DNA from: CAVQGZ01 sp964356295 | Lineage (GTDB): Bacteria > Actinomycetota > Actinomycetes > Jiangellales > Jiangellaceae | DNA: 64,000 nucleotides | Assembly (NCBI GenBank): GCA_964356295.1 | Contig: CAYHHE010000002.1 | Coordinates: 23,368 to 87,367 of the forward strand | Direction: 5' to 3' | Shown: one piece after another, positions 18,453-28,263 of the stretch | Position numbering within the stretch: position 1 is the first letter of the stretch | Layout: the number at the start of each line of letters is the position of its first letter | The notes under the pieces: generated by a model | Told to the model about the DNA's origin: nothing | Seen by the model: only the letters and a program-made list of their open reading frames with translations | Database searches by the model: none | Made by a program: the position numbers and the translations under genes

Positions 18453-19679
18453 TCAGCCCTGGGGGGTGCGCTCGGCGACGCCGACCTCCTGGCCGTAGTC
18501 CCCGCGCAGCAGGTCGAGAAACGGCACGGCGTCGAACGCCTCGGGGCCGAGCACGCCGGCACCGCCCCAGACGCCGTCGGCGAGCAGCTCGAGGGCGACG
18601 GCCGGGCCGAGCGCCGTCTGCCAGACGACCGCCTGGGTGCCCCACTCGCGCATCGACTGCTCGTTGTCGGCGAGGTGGTAGAGGTACACCTCGCGCGGGT
18701 TGCCGTCCTTGCCGGTGCCGGCGACCCACAGCCCAGCGCAGGTCGTGCCGGTCATCTTGTCCCCCAGCGTCGCCGGGTCGGGCAGGGTGGCGGCGACGAC
18801 GTCCCGGGGGCTCACGCTCACGTCGTGGACGCTCACCTTGTCGGTGCGGTCCAGACCGAGCTTGTGCAGCACCTGCAGGACCTCGATGAACTCGTCGCCG
18901 AGGCCGAACTTGAAGGTGACCCGGTTCGCCTCCACCCAGCGCGGCATGAGCACGACCTCCTCGTGCTCGACGTTCACGCACTCGACCGGGCCGATGCCGC
19001 CGGGGAAGTCGAACACCTCGGGCTCGCTGAATGGCGCAGTGGTGTACCAGCCGCGCTCCTTCTCCCAGATGATCGGCGGGTTGAGGCACTCCTCGATCAC
19101 GGTCCAGATGGAGAACGTCGGCGCGAAGTCGTAGCCGGAGATCTCGAGGTTGGACGCGTCCCGCACGCCTAGCTGGTCGATGCTCGAGAACAGGTGGTCC
19201 GCGGCGTAGCGGGCGAACACGTCCACGACACCGGGCTCGACCCCCATCCCGACCAGGGCCAGCCGACCCTCGTTCTCCCAGGACGGCGCGTGCGCGAACT
19301 GCTCGTCGCCGAGCTTGACGCCCACCTGCGAGAACGGGTGGTCGGCGTCCTTGGACGACAGGCTCATCGCGGTGTCGAGGTAGTGGGCCCCGGCGATGAA
19401 GGCGCCCTCGAAGATCGACAGCACGAAGCGAGGGTCGACCAGGTTGAGGACGTGGGTGATGCGGTGCGCTCGGCACAGGTCGGCGACGGCGTGGGGGTCG
19501 CTCGCGTCGACCTTCGCAGCAGTGAACCGGCTGTCGGCGACCCGGTCGGCCAGGGCGCGGGCCCGGTCCTTGTCGTAGTCGGCGACGACGCACGCCTGCA
19601 GAAACCCCCGTCGCGCCAAGATCAGAGCCGCCGACGAGCCCACGCCTCCTGCACCCACGATCAGCAGTCGCATCGGCAC
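18453..19679 (-). CDS. Saccharopine dehydrogenase (LYS9)-like oxidoreductase
   Basis: A 408-residue protein with an N-terminal Rossmann domain (MRLLIVGAGGVGSSAALILARRG) followed by the saccharopine dehydrogenase-type catalytic fold (LNLVDPRFVLSIFEGAFIAG, HYLDTAM, GMGVEPGVVDVFARYAAD). Family members include saccharopine reductase/dehydrogenase and carboxy(nor)spermidine dehydrogenase. The polyamine-related neighbours make an amine- or lysine-linked substrate plausible, but the substrate is not determined. The start is the GTG at 19679 or the ATG at 19673; neither has a strong ribosome binding site. It is convergent with gabT and followed upstream by a 259-bp spacer before the ureohydrolase gene. 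Confidence 0.8.
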   Translation of the reverse strand: MPMRLLIVGAGGVGSSAALILARRGFLQACVVADYDKDRARALADRVADSRFTAAKVDASDPHAVADLCRAHRITHVLNLVDPRFVLSIFEGAFIAGAHYLDTAMSLSSKDADHPFSQVGVKLGDEQFAHAPSWENEGRLALVGMGVEPGVVDVFARYAADHLFSSIDQLGVRDASNLEISGYDFAPTFSIWTVIEECLNPPIIWEKERGWYTTAPFSEPEVFDFPGGIGPVECVNVEHEEVVLMPRWVEANRVTFKFGLGDEFIEVLQVLHKLGLDRTDKVSVHDVSVSPRDVVAATLPDPATLGDKMTGTTCAGLWVAGTGKDGNPREVYLYHLADNEQSMREWGTQAVVWQTALGPAVALELLADGVWGGAGVLGPEAFDAVPFLDLLRGDYGQEVGVAERTPQG

Positions 19680-19938
19680 AACGTAGCGACTACCGCAGGC
19701 CGCGGCTGCCCCAGGATCGGGATGCTCGGCTGGCGTCGATCACCCTCCGGACGGCCCGGCGCGGGCGAGGATGGCGCGGAGGCACCCTCAGCACGGCCGT
19801 GCGCGAGACGCTGTCGTCGCTGCGGACGATCTGGGACGAGAGCGGGGGATCCGCCGCGGTCGGGCTGTGGGCGGCTGTGCGGCTCGGCGCAGTCGCCGTC
19901 GTGACGTCCCCGGCTGCCGTCCTACGCAGGCCAGGCGG
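19680..19938. other. Spacer without a recognised gene
   Basis: A 259-bp region between the agmatinase stop (minus strand) and the saccharopine dehydrogenase-like gene start. A plus-strand frame from 19799 (VRETLSSLRTIWDESGG...) runs into the ureohydrolase gene in antisense and has no family match that I recognise. The spacer probably carries the promoter of the saccharopine dehydrogenase-like gene; no confident element is visible. Confidence 0.5.
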
Positions 19939-20949
19939 TCACCCGCCGCCGCGGCCGTCCAGCAGGGGCTGCGTCGGGTCCCAGGGGTCACCCCGGCGGC
20001 GTCGGGCGATGGCCGACAGCGCCTCGAGCGCGACGCGGTTGGCAAGCGCTGCGGTGATGCCTGCGTGGTCGTAGGGCGGGCTGACCTCCACCACGTCCAC
20101 CCCCACCACCGGCAGCTCGAGCCCGATCCGCCGCACCGCGTCGAGCAGCTGACGGGCGCTCAGCCCCCCCGGCTCGGGGGTGCCGGTGCCGGGGGCGTGG
20201 CCAGGGTCGGCGACGTCGATGTCGACCGACAGGAACACCCCGTCGCAGTCGTCGGTGGCGATCGCGAACGCCTCGGTCAGGCATGTGTCGAGGCCCCGGG
20301 CAACGATCTCGCTCATCTCGTAGGAGCGCATCCGCTGGTCGGCCATCCAGTCCAGCGTCTCCGGCGGGGGCCAGTAGCCCCGCAGCCCGACCTGGAGGAA
20401 CCGGTCCCCGCGCACCGCGCCGGACTCGATGAGCCGGCGCATCGGCTGGCCGTGGCCGATGAGCGAGCCGAACGCGATGTCGCCGGTGTCGGCGTGGGCG
20501 TCGAAGTGGACGAGGCTGATGCGGCCCCAACCGATCGCCCGGGCCACTCCGGTGGCGTTGGGCCAGGTGATGGTGTGGTCGCCGCCGAGCACCAGCGGGA
20601 TCGCGCCGGTGCGGGCCACCTTCTCGATGGCGGCCTCCAGGTCGTGACAGGAGCGCGCGGCGTCCCCGGAGAACATCTCCACGTCGCCGGCGTCGCGCAC
20701 CACCAGGTCGGCCAGTCCGTCGGCGCGCAAGGGCAGGGACGGGCGGGAGCCGTCGTGCGGCAGGTAGTCGGTGGTGCGGATCGCGTACGGGCCGAAGCGC
20801 GCCCCGGACCGGTAGGACGTGCCCCCGTCGAACGGCGCCCCGACGACGACGACGTCGGCGTCGGCGTAGCTGGAGGCGTCATCCAGGTCGCAGCGCTGCA
20901 CGCCGAGGAACGTGACGTCGGGGCCGAACTGGGGTCCGTAGCGGGTCAT
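19939..20949 (-). CDS. speB: Agmatinase/ureohydrolase family protein
   Basis: A 336-residue ureohydrolase with all six binuclear manganese ligands: His125 (GGDH), Asp150, His152, Asp154 (DAHAD) and Asp243, Asp245 (SVDIDVADP). The family hydrolyses agmatine to putrescine plus urea, but close relatives act on 4-guanidinobutyrate (giving GABA) or guanidine. In this context either putrescine or GABA would feed neighbouring genes (aminotransferase, GabT, GabD). The ATG at 20949 begins MTRYGPQFGPDVTF, normal for actinobacterial members. It is divergent from the permease (144-bp spacer). Confidence 0.85.
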   Translation of the reverse strand: MTRYGPQFGPDVTFLGVQRCDLDDASSYADADVVVVGAPFDGGTSYRSGARFGPYAIRTTDYLPHDGSRPSLPLRADGLADLVVRDAGDVEMFSGDAARSCHDLEAAIEKVARTGAIPLVLGGDHTITWPNATGVARAIGWGRISLVHFDAHADTGDIAFGSLIGHGQPMRRLIESGAVRGDRFLQVGLRGYWPPPETLDWMADQRMRSYEMSEIVARGLDTCLTEAFAIATDDCDGVFLSVDIDVADPGHAPGTGTPEPGGLSARQLLDAVRRIGLELPVVGVDVVEVSPPYDHAGITAALANRVALEALSAIARRRRGDPWDPTQPLLDGRGGG

Positions 20950-21027
20950 GGCCAGTCATCCTGCCCCGCCGGGCCGCCCCGGCGACGCATTCCCGCTCAC
21001 CCGCTCCTGGTGCGCCTGTGCGTCTGG

Positions 21028-21057
21028 TTGGGCGTTCGACCGGCGTTCACCTACAGT
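21028..21057 (+). promoter_or_regulatory. Candidate promoter of the amine/amino acid permease
   Basis: TTGGGC (21028-21033) and TACAGT (21052-21057) are separated by 18 bases, a reasonable SigA-type pair. A leader of about 30 bases with GAGG ten bases before the ATG (21094) follows. Confidence 0.4.
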
Positions 21058-21093
21058 CTCGCCCACCCGCCCCGAGCGTGAGGACCGTCACAG

Positions 21094-22791
21094 ATGACTG
21101 AGCAGCATCTCGTCCCCGTCGACGTCTCCGGTGATCTCCGTGAGAAGGGCCTCGCGGCCAACGCCCTGGGGCTGAAGGAGAGCGTGGTCATCGGCCTGGC
21201 GTCAACCGCCCCCGCCTACTCGCTCGCGGCCACGCTCGGCTACCTCATCCTGCAGGTCGGGGAGTTCTCCGCCGCCTCGATCCTGGTGGCCTTCGTCCCG
21301 ATGCTGTTCACCGCCTTCGCTTACCGGGAACTGAACCGAGCGGTGCCCGACTCGGGCACCACGTTCACCTGGGGCACCAAGGCGTTCGGTCCGTGGGTGG
21401 GGTGGATGGGCGGCTGGGCGGTCGCGCTGTCCGGGACGATCTTCCTGGCCAACGCCGCCGAGGTCGCGGCCTTCTACCTCTTCACCGCTCTCGGCGAGAT
21501 GGGCGTACCGGGAATGGCCGACCTCGCCAGCAACAAGTGGGCGACCCTCGTCCTGGGCTCAGCCTCGATCGCGCTGATGACGTGGATCAGCTACCGCGGC
21601 ATCCAGATCTCCTCGCGGGTGCAGAACGTCCTGATCGTCTTCCAGTACGCAGCGCTGGCGCTCTTCGCCGGTGCGTTGCTCATCCCCGTGATCAACGGGA
21701 CCGCGCCCCAGGGTGGCTTCTCCTTCTCCCTCGGCCAGCTCAACCCGCTGTCGATCGACAGCAGCCAGGCGCTGTTCGCCGCGGTCGTCATCGGCGTCTT
21801 CTTGTTCTGGGGCTGGGAGAGCACCCTGTCGGTCAACGAGGAGACCAAGGATCCCGACAAGACCCCGGGCCGCGCCGCCATCATCTCAACGCTGACGATC
21901 CTCGCCACCTACCTGACCGTCACGATGGCGGTCGTCGCCTACGGCGGTGCCGGCGGCGGCCTGCTCGACTTCAGCGAGGCGGCCGTGGCCGAGGGCAGCG
22001 CCGACGACGTGTTCACCCCGCCGGCCGCAGCCATCGGGTTGTGGCTGGCCATAGTCATCCAGCTGGCCATCGTGATCTCGGCACTGTCGTCGACGCAGAC
22101 GACGATCCTGCCCACCACCCGCGGCTTCCTCGCCATGGGCGTCTACAAGGCGCTGCCCAGGGGGTTCGCGGACGTGCACCCGCAGTACCTGAGCCCCAGC
22201 TACGCGACGCTCGTCATGGGGGCCGCCGCGATCGTCTACTACATCGGGATGACGATCATCAGCCAGAACATGCTGTACGACTCCATCGCCTCGATCGGCC
22301 TGGCGATCACGTTCTACTACGCAGTGACCGGCTACTCCAGCGTCTGGTACTTCCGCAAGGACCTCACCGACTCGGCGAAGGACTTCCTCCTCAAGGGACT
22401 GCTGCCGTTGCTCGGCGCGGCGATGCTGACCTGGATCTTCGTCCAGAGCGCGATCGGGCTCTCCGACCCCGAGGAGAACTTCTCCACCCTGCCCGGCCCG
22501 CTGGCCGGCATCGGCGCTGCGTTCGTGCTCGGCATCGGCGGGCTGCTCATCGGCGTGCTGCTCATGGTCTACCTGGCCACCCGCGAGCAGTACAAGCCGT
22601 TCTTCGCCGGCGAGACCCTCACCCGCGACACCCCCGTGCTCGTCGTCGAGGACGAGCACGCGCTCGTCGTATCTCATGAGATCCCCGTCGGCGAGCACGT
22701 CGACCCCGACCGGGTGGAGAACGTCCTCGACGTGCTGGAGGAGCAGGCCCACCCGGGCCACACGCACCCTCACCACCACAAGGACGAGTAG
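21094..22791 (+). CDS. APC superfamily amino acid/polyamine permease
   Basis: A 565-residue membrane protein with about 12 hydrophobic segments. The N-terminal LKESVVIGLASTAPAYSLAA is the typical first APC helix, followed by REL-NRAVPDSGTTFTW and SYRGIQISSRVQNVLIV. APC permeases with this start include putrescine and amino acid importers. The tail (about residues 505-565) is hydrophilic and ends in a His-rich stretch HPGHTHPHHHKDE. The genomic setting suggests uptake of putrescine, GABA or a related amine; this is inference. It is convergent with the cupin gene, 47 bp away. Confidence 0.88.
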   Translation: MTEQHLVPVDVSGDLREKGLAANALGLKESVVIGLASTAPAYSLAATLGYLILQVGEFSAASILVAFVPMLFTAFAYRELNRAVPDSGTTFTWGTKAFGPWVGWMGGWAVALSGTIFLANAAEVAAFYLFTALGEMGVPGMADLASNKWATLVLGSASIALMTWISYRGIQISSRVQNVLIVFQYAALALFAGALLIPVINGTAPQGGFSFSLGQLNPLSIDSSQALFAAVVIGVFLFWGWESTLSVNEETKDPDKTPGRAAIISTLTILATYLTVTMAVVAYGGAGGGLLDFSEAAVAEGSADDVFTPPAAAIGLWLAIVIQLAIVISALSSTQTTILPTTRGFLAMGVYKALPRGFADVHPQYLSPSYATLVMGAAAIVYYIGMTIISQNMLYDSIASIGLAITFYYAVTGYSSVWYFRKDLTDSAKDFLLKGLLPLLGAAMLTWIFVQSAIGLSDPEENFSTLPGPLAGIGAAFVLGIGGLLIGVLLMVYLATREQYKPFFAGETLTRDTPVLVVEDEHALVVSHEIPVGEHVDPDRVENVLDVLEEQAHPGHTHPHHHKDE

Positions 22792-22838
22792 CCGCCTGAT
22801 CATGCCGAGGCGGAGGCCGGCGAAGCGCCATGGGCTGG

Positions 22839-23164
22839 TCAGTCGGCGACGACGTAGACCTTGCGCAGCGGCTCGCTCACCGTCCAGGTCGTCCGGGCAC
22901 CGGCGTCCAGGCGCACCACGTCGCCGGTGCCGACCTCGACCGACTCCCCGCCCTCGACGTCGATGCGGGCCCGGCCCGACAGGACGACGAACGTCTCGTC
23001 CGCCTCGGTGTCGGTGGACACTCCCACCGAGTGCTCCCACACGCCCACCTCGAGCCCGCCGTGGTCCCACAGGATGACGGCGCCCGCCTTTGGCTCCCCC
23101 TGCACCACCTGGTCGGTCGCGACGGGTTCGAGCGGGACGGCCAGGCCGCGGGCCGGCACGACCT

Positions 23165-23168
<4 letters not shown>
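22839..23168 (-). CDS. Small cupin-domain protein (DUF861/cupin_3 type)
   Basis: A 109-residue single cupin. The two halves read VGVWEHSVGVSTDTEADETFVVLSG and VGTGDVVRLDAGARTTWTV, typical of the DUF861/EutQ-like group. One classical metal-binding His of the first motif is retained at EHS and the rest are replaced, so it may be a binding or sensing protein rather than an enzyme. The GTG start at 23168 overlaps the mmsA stop (GTGA), implying translational coupling. It is the last gene of the four-gene operon starting at 27592. Function unknown. Confidence 0.8.
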
Positions 23169-24658
<1,490 letters not shown>

Positions 24659-24686
24659 GGGTCTCTCCTCGAGTCGTCGGTTGGGG

Positions 24687-26108
24687 TCAGGAGTCGAAGC
24701 CGAGGCCGAACCGGTCGAGCGTGCGCAGCCAGACGTTGCGCCGACCGTCCCGGGCATCGGCCTGGGCGATGGAGCGACGGGTGAGCTCGATGACGCCGTA
24801 GCGCAGCGGCTCGGGCGGGAAGGGCAGCGGCTTGCCGCGCACCATGGCCAGCGAGGTGCGTTCCGCCGCGGCCGGGTCGGTGGCCCCGTCCAGCAGGTCG
24901 AGCACGACCTGGGCGCCGAAGCGGGTGGCCCCGACGCCGAGGCCGGTGTAGCCGGCGACGTAGCCGACCTTGCCGTCGTACGCGGTGCCCCAGAACTGGC
25001 TGAAGCGGCTGCAGGTGTCGATGACGCCGCCCCAGCGGTGGCTGAAGCGCAGCCCCTCTAGCTGGGGGAAGGTGCGGAAGAAGTTGCGCACGAGGGCGAT
25101 GAACGTGTCCGGACGCTGGTCGAGCTCGTGGCTCACGGCGTTGCGGAAGTGGTAGACGGCGTCGTAGCCGCCCCACAGGATCCGGTCGTCGGCACTGAGC
25201 CGGTAGTAGTGGAACTGGTTCGCGGCGTCGGCCAGCCCCTGCCGGCGCGACCAGCCGATGGACTCCCGCTGCTGCGGTGTCAACGGCTCGGTCATCAGCG
25301 CGTAGTCGTAGACCGGCACCACGAACGAGCGCAGCCGGCGCAGCAGCGGCGGGAAGCCGTTGGTGCACAGCGCCACCCGCCGCGCGCGGACGCTGCCGAA
25401 CCCGGTGCGGGCGATCATCGCGCTGCCGTCGTCCTCCAGCCGGGTGACGCGGGTGTGCTCGTAGAAGCGCACGCCCAGCGCCTCGCACGCGCGCTGCAGT
25501 CCCCACGCGAGCCGCGCCGGGTCGACCAGGACGACGCCGTCGCGGTGCCAGGCCCCGCCGAGATAGGTGGGCGAACAGACCTCGGCCCGCGCGGCGTCGG
25601 CGTCGAGCCACTCGGCGTCCCAGCCGTGCTCGGCCAGCAGGTCCACCGACTCGCGCAGCCCGTCCACCTGCCACGGCTGAGTGGCCATCGTCAGCTCGCC
25701 GGTGCGTTCGAGCCGGCAGTCGATGCCGTAGCGGTCCACGGCCGCGACCAGCCCGTCAAGGTTCTGCCGGCCCAGCCGCTCCAGCGTGGCGATCTCGTCG
25801 GGCCAGCGCGCCACCCCGTTGCCGATGCCGTGGGTGATGCTGGCCGACACGAAGCCGCCGTTGCGGCCGGACGCAGCCCAGCCCACGGTCTGCGACTCCA
25901 GCACGACGACGTCGCGGGCGGGGTCGGCCTCCTTGGCCAGCAGCGCCGTCCACAGGCCGCTGTAGCCAGCGCCGACGACCACCAGGTCGGCGTCGGTCGA
26001 ACCGGTCAACGTCTCGGCCGCCTCGGGCGGGTCGGGCACGTCGAGCCAGAATGGGCGTGGCTCGGCGTCGCGCAGCGAGGCCAGCAGGGCCGGGTCGGTC
26101 ACGCTCAT
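24687..26108 (-). CDS. FAD-dependent oxidoreductase, PuuB/DAO family (copy 1)
   Basis: A 473-residue DAO-fold flavoprotein. The dinucleotide loop is GAGYSG (46-51), followed by the glutamylputrescine-oxidase-like VGWAASGRNGGFVSASITHG and a C-terminal VAGYTGLGVGATRFGA. The family includes gamma-glutamylputrescine oxidase and other secondary-amine oxidases. The start codon overlaps the upstream dehydrogenase stop (ATGA). A paralogue lies at 30301-31686. No gamma-glutamylputrescine synthetase (PuuA) or hydrolase (PuuD) is in the window, so the true amine substrate is open. Confidence 0.87.
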   Translation of the reverse strand: MSVTDPALLASLRDAEPRPFWLDVPDPPEAAETLTGSTDADLVVVGAGYSGLWTALLAKEADPARDVVVLESQTVGWAASGRNGGFVSASITHGIGNGVARWPDEIATLERLGRQNLDGLVAAVDRYGIDCRLERTGELTMATQPWQVDGLRESVDLLAEHGWDAEWLDADAARAEVCSPTYLGGAWHRDGVVLVDPARLAWGLQRACEALGVRFYEHTRVTRLEDDGSAMIARTGFGSVRARRVALCTNGFPPLLRRLRSFVVPVYDYALMTEPLTPQQRESIGWSRRQGLADAANQFHYYRLSADDRILWGGYDAVYHFRNAVSHELDQRPDTFIALVRNFFRTFPQLEGLRFSHRWGGVIDTCSRFSQFWGTAYDGKVGYVAGYTGLGVGATRFGAQVVLDLLDGATDPAAAERTSLAMVRGKPLPFPPEPLRYGVIELTRRSIAQADARDGRRNVWLRTLDRFGLGFDS

Positions 26109-27592
26109 GAGGAGAAGATCGTCCGGTGCCAGCCCTTGCGGGCCTGCCCGGTGAGGTCGTACATGACGTGCTTGACGTTGGTGTACTCCTCGAACGAGTA
26201 CGTGCTCATGTCCTTGCCGAAGCCCGACTGCTTGTAGCCCCCGTGTGGCATCTCGCTGATGATCGGGATGTGGTCGTTGACCCACACGCACCCGGCCGCG
26301 ATGCCCCTGGTGAACCGTAGCGACCGGTAGACGTCACGCGTCCAGACCGACGCCGCCAGGCCGTAGCGGGTGTCGTTGGCCAGCGCCAAGGCCTCGCCGT
26401 CGGTGTCGAAGGGCAGCGCCACCAGCACCGGCCCGAACAGCTCCTGCTGCACGATCTCGCTGTCCTGCGGCGCGTCCACCACCAGGGTCGGCTGGTAGTA
26501 GGCGCCGCGGGCCAGGTCGCCGCCGGGGACCTCCCCACCGCGGACGACCTTCGCGTAGCCGCGGGCCCGCTCGACGAACGCCGCGACCCGCTGCTGCTGC
26601 GCCGGGGACACCAGCGGACCCTGGTCGGTCGCCTCGTCCTGGGTCGGCCCGAGCCGCACCCCGGCCATCACGTCGGCGACGCCGGCAACGAACGCGTCGA
26701 AGAGCGAGGAGTGGACGTAGGCGCGGGTGGCCGCGGTGCAGTCCTGGCCGGAGTTGATGAGGGCACCAGCCACGGCACCCTGCACGGCGGCCTCGAGGTC
26801 GGCGTCGTCGAGCACGACGAACGGCGCCTTGCCGCCCAGCTCGAGGTGCACCCGGGCGCTGCGACCCGCGGCCAGCGCGGCCACCCGGGTGCCCACCCGG
26901 GTCGAGCCGGTGAACGACACCATGGCCACGTCGGGATGGGTCACCAGCGCCTCGCCCGCCTCGGACCCCCGACCGGTGACCACGTTCACCACCCCGGCAG
27001 GGATCCCCGCGTCGGTCGCCGCCTGGGCGAACAGCACGGAGGTGAGCGGGGTGATCTCCGCCGGCTTGAGCACGATCGTGTTGCCCGCGGCGACAGCGGG
27101 CAGGATCTTCCATGCGGCCATCTGCAGCGGGTAGTTCCACGGCGCGATCGACCCGACCACCCCGATCGGCTCGCGCCGGATCATCGAGGTGTGATCGGCG
27201 GAGTACTCCGCCGCGGCCTTGCCCTCGAGGTTGCGGGCGGCACCGGCGAAGAACGCCGTGTTGTCGACTGTGCCGGGCACGTCGAACTCCGTCGACAGCC
27301 GGATGGGCTTGCCCGCCTGCCGCGTCTCGGTGAGGGCGAGGTCGACGGACCGCTCCTCCAGCACAGTGGCCCAGCGGTGCATGAGCGTGCTGCGCTCGCC
27401 GGGGGTGGTGCGGCTCCACTCCTCGAACGCCCGGGCCGCGGCGGCCACGGCAGCGTCGACGTCGGCCGGGCCGGCCAGATCGACGGTGGCCACCGTCTCC
27501 CCGCAGGACGGGTCGAGCAGGTCGACCTTCTCCCCGTCGCTGAGACGGACTGTCCCGTCGACGAACTGGCACCCCTCGGCCGTGCTGACCAT
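26105..27592 (-). CDS. Gamma-aminobutyraldehyde-type dehydrogenase
   Basis: A 495-residue NAD(P)+-dependent aldehyde dehydrogenase with catalytic Cys285 (SGQDCTAATR) and Glu251 (LELGGKAP). APWNYPLQMAAWKILPAVAAG and the C-terminal EMPHGGYKQSGFGKDMS are typical of PatD/PuuC-like aminobutyraldehyde dehydrogenases, which oxidise 4-aminobutanal to GABA. The ATG at 27592 has GGAGG eight bases upstream; a further ATG 33 bases upstream is less likely. First gene of the operon dehydrogenase-FAD enzyme-mmsA-cupin, divergent from the Lrp gene. Its product would feed GabT and GabD. Confidence 0.88.
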   Translation of the reverse strand: MVSTAEGCQFVDGTVRLSDGEKVDLLDPSCGETVATVDLAGPADVDAAVAAAARAFEEWSRTTPGERSTLMHRWATVLEERSVDLALTETRQAGKPIRLSTEFDVPGTVDNTAFFAGAARNLEGKAAAEYSADHTSMIRREPIGVVGSIAPWNYPLQMAAWKILPAVAAGNTIVLKPAEITPLTSVLFAQAATDAGIPAGVVNVVTGRGSEAGEALVTHPDVAMVSFTGSTRVGTRVAALAAGRSARVHLELGGKAPFVVLDDADLEAAVQGAVAGALINSGQDCTAATRAYVHSSLFDAFVAGVADVMAGVRLGPTQDEATDQGPLVSPAQQQRVAAFVERARGYAKVVRGGEVPGGDLARGAYYQPTLVVDAPQDSEIVQQELFGPVLVALPFDTDGEALALANDTRYGLAASVWTRDVYRSLRFTRGIAAGCVWVNDHIPIISEMPHGGYKQSGFGKDMSTYSFEEYTNVKHVMYDLTGQARKGWHRTIFSS

Positions 27593-27623
27593 GACGAACC
27601 CCTCCGATGCGCAGGTGCAGGTC

Positions 27624-27629
27624 ATGCTA
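27624..27629 (-). promoter_or_regulatory. Possible -10 of the aminobutyraldehyde dehydrogenase operon
   Basis: On the minus strand TAGCAT fits the TAnnnT pattern, 32 bases before the ATG at 27592. A TGGCAG at 18-base spacing is the best -35, a weak match. The 194-bp spacer is shared with the Lrp promoter and is the natural place for Lrp-type operators. Confidence 0.3.
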
Positions 27630-27750
27630 CGAGAGCCGCCGGTGTCCCTGCCACCACGAGCGACGGATCCCGCCGTCCGTCGCGCAGCACCCCGCGGAAT
27701 CCGTGGCCCGGACGGCAGTCCCACCGCGAATAGCGCCGCGCCGGGCGCCC

Positions 27751-27780
27751 TTGCCCTCCGGCAGCGGGCTGGGCCAGGAT
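27751..27780 (+). promoter_or_regulatory. Candidate promoter of the Lrp/AsnC gene (leaderless)
   Basis: TTGCCC (27751-27756) and CAGGAT (27775-27780) are 18 bases apart. The -10 ends six bases before the GTG start at 27787, and there is no ribosome binding site, so the transcript is probably leaderless. Confidence 0.4.
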
Positions 27781-27786
27781 GCGCCC

Positions 27787-28263
27787 GTGACGCAGCGCAG
27801 CGCCCGCCCAGGCAGCGTCGCGCTCGATGACACCTCCCGCGCGATCATCGCCGAGCTGCAGCAGGACGGCCGCCGGCCGTACGCGACCATCGCCAAGTCG
27901 GTCGGGCTGTCCGAAGCCGCGGTACGGGCCCGGGTGCAGCGGCTGGTCGACTCCGGCGTGGTCCAGATCGTCGCCGTCACCGACCCCCTGCAGCTCGGCT
28001 TCGCACGGCAGGCGATGCTGGGGGTGCGGGTCAGCGGCGACCCTGAGCTGGTCGCCGACAAGCTGGCGGCGCTGCCCGAGGTCGAGTACGTCGTGGTGAC
28101 CGCCGGGTCGTTCGACTTGCTGGTGGAGGTGGTGTGCCGCACCGACGACCACCTCCTCGACGTGGTGAACCGGCAGATCCGGCCGTTGCCCGGGGTGCTG
28201 GGCACGGAGGCCTTCGTCTATCTGAAGCTGGCCAAGCAGTCCTACTCATGGGGAGTGACATGA
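27787..28263 (+). CDS. Lrp/AsnC family transcriptional regulator
   Basis: A 158-residue protein. Residues about 15-60 form the helix-turn-helix (LDDTSRAIIAELQQDGRRPY, AKSVGLSEAAVRARVQRLVD). The rest is the RAM ligand-binding domain (MLGVRVSGDPELVADKLAAL, YVVVTAGSFDLLVEVVC). Such regulators form octamers responding to amino acids or amines and often control divergent catabolic operons. The stop overlaps the aminotransferase ATG (ATGA), so it leads the four-gene plus-strand operon and probably autoregulates it along with the divergent dehydrogenase operon. The same Lrp-aminotransferase-aldehyde dehydrogenase grouping is known in streptomycetes. Confidence 0.92.
   Translation: MTQRSARPGSVALDDTSRAIIAELQQDGRRPYATIAKSVGLSEAAVRARVQRLVDSGVVQIVAVTDPLQLGFARQAMLGVRVSGDPELVADKLAALPEVEYVVVTAGSFDLLVEVVCRTDDHLLDVVNRQIRPLPGVLGTEAFVYLKLAKQSYSWGVT

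Noticed and set aside
19799..20074. Small plus-strand gene starting RETLSSLRTIWDE
   Set aside because: Two thirds overlap the ureohydrolase in antisense and there is no ribosome binding site or family match; could be a remnant, but unsupported.
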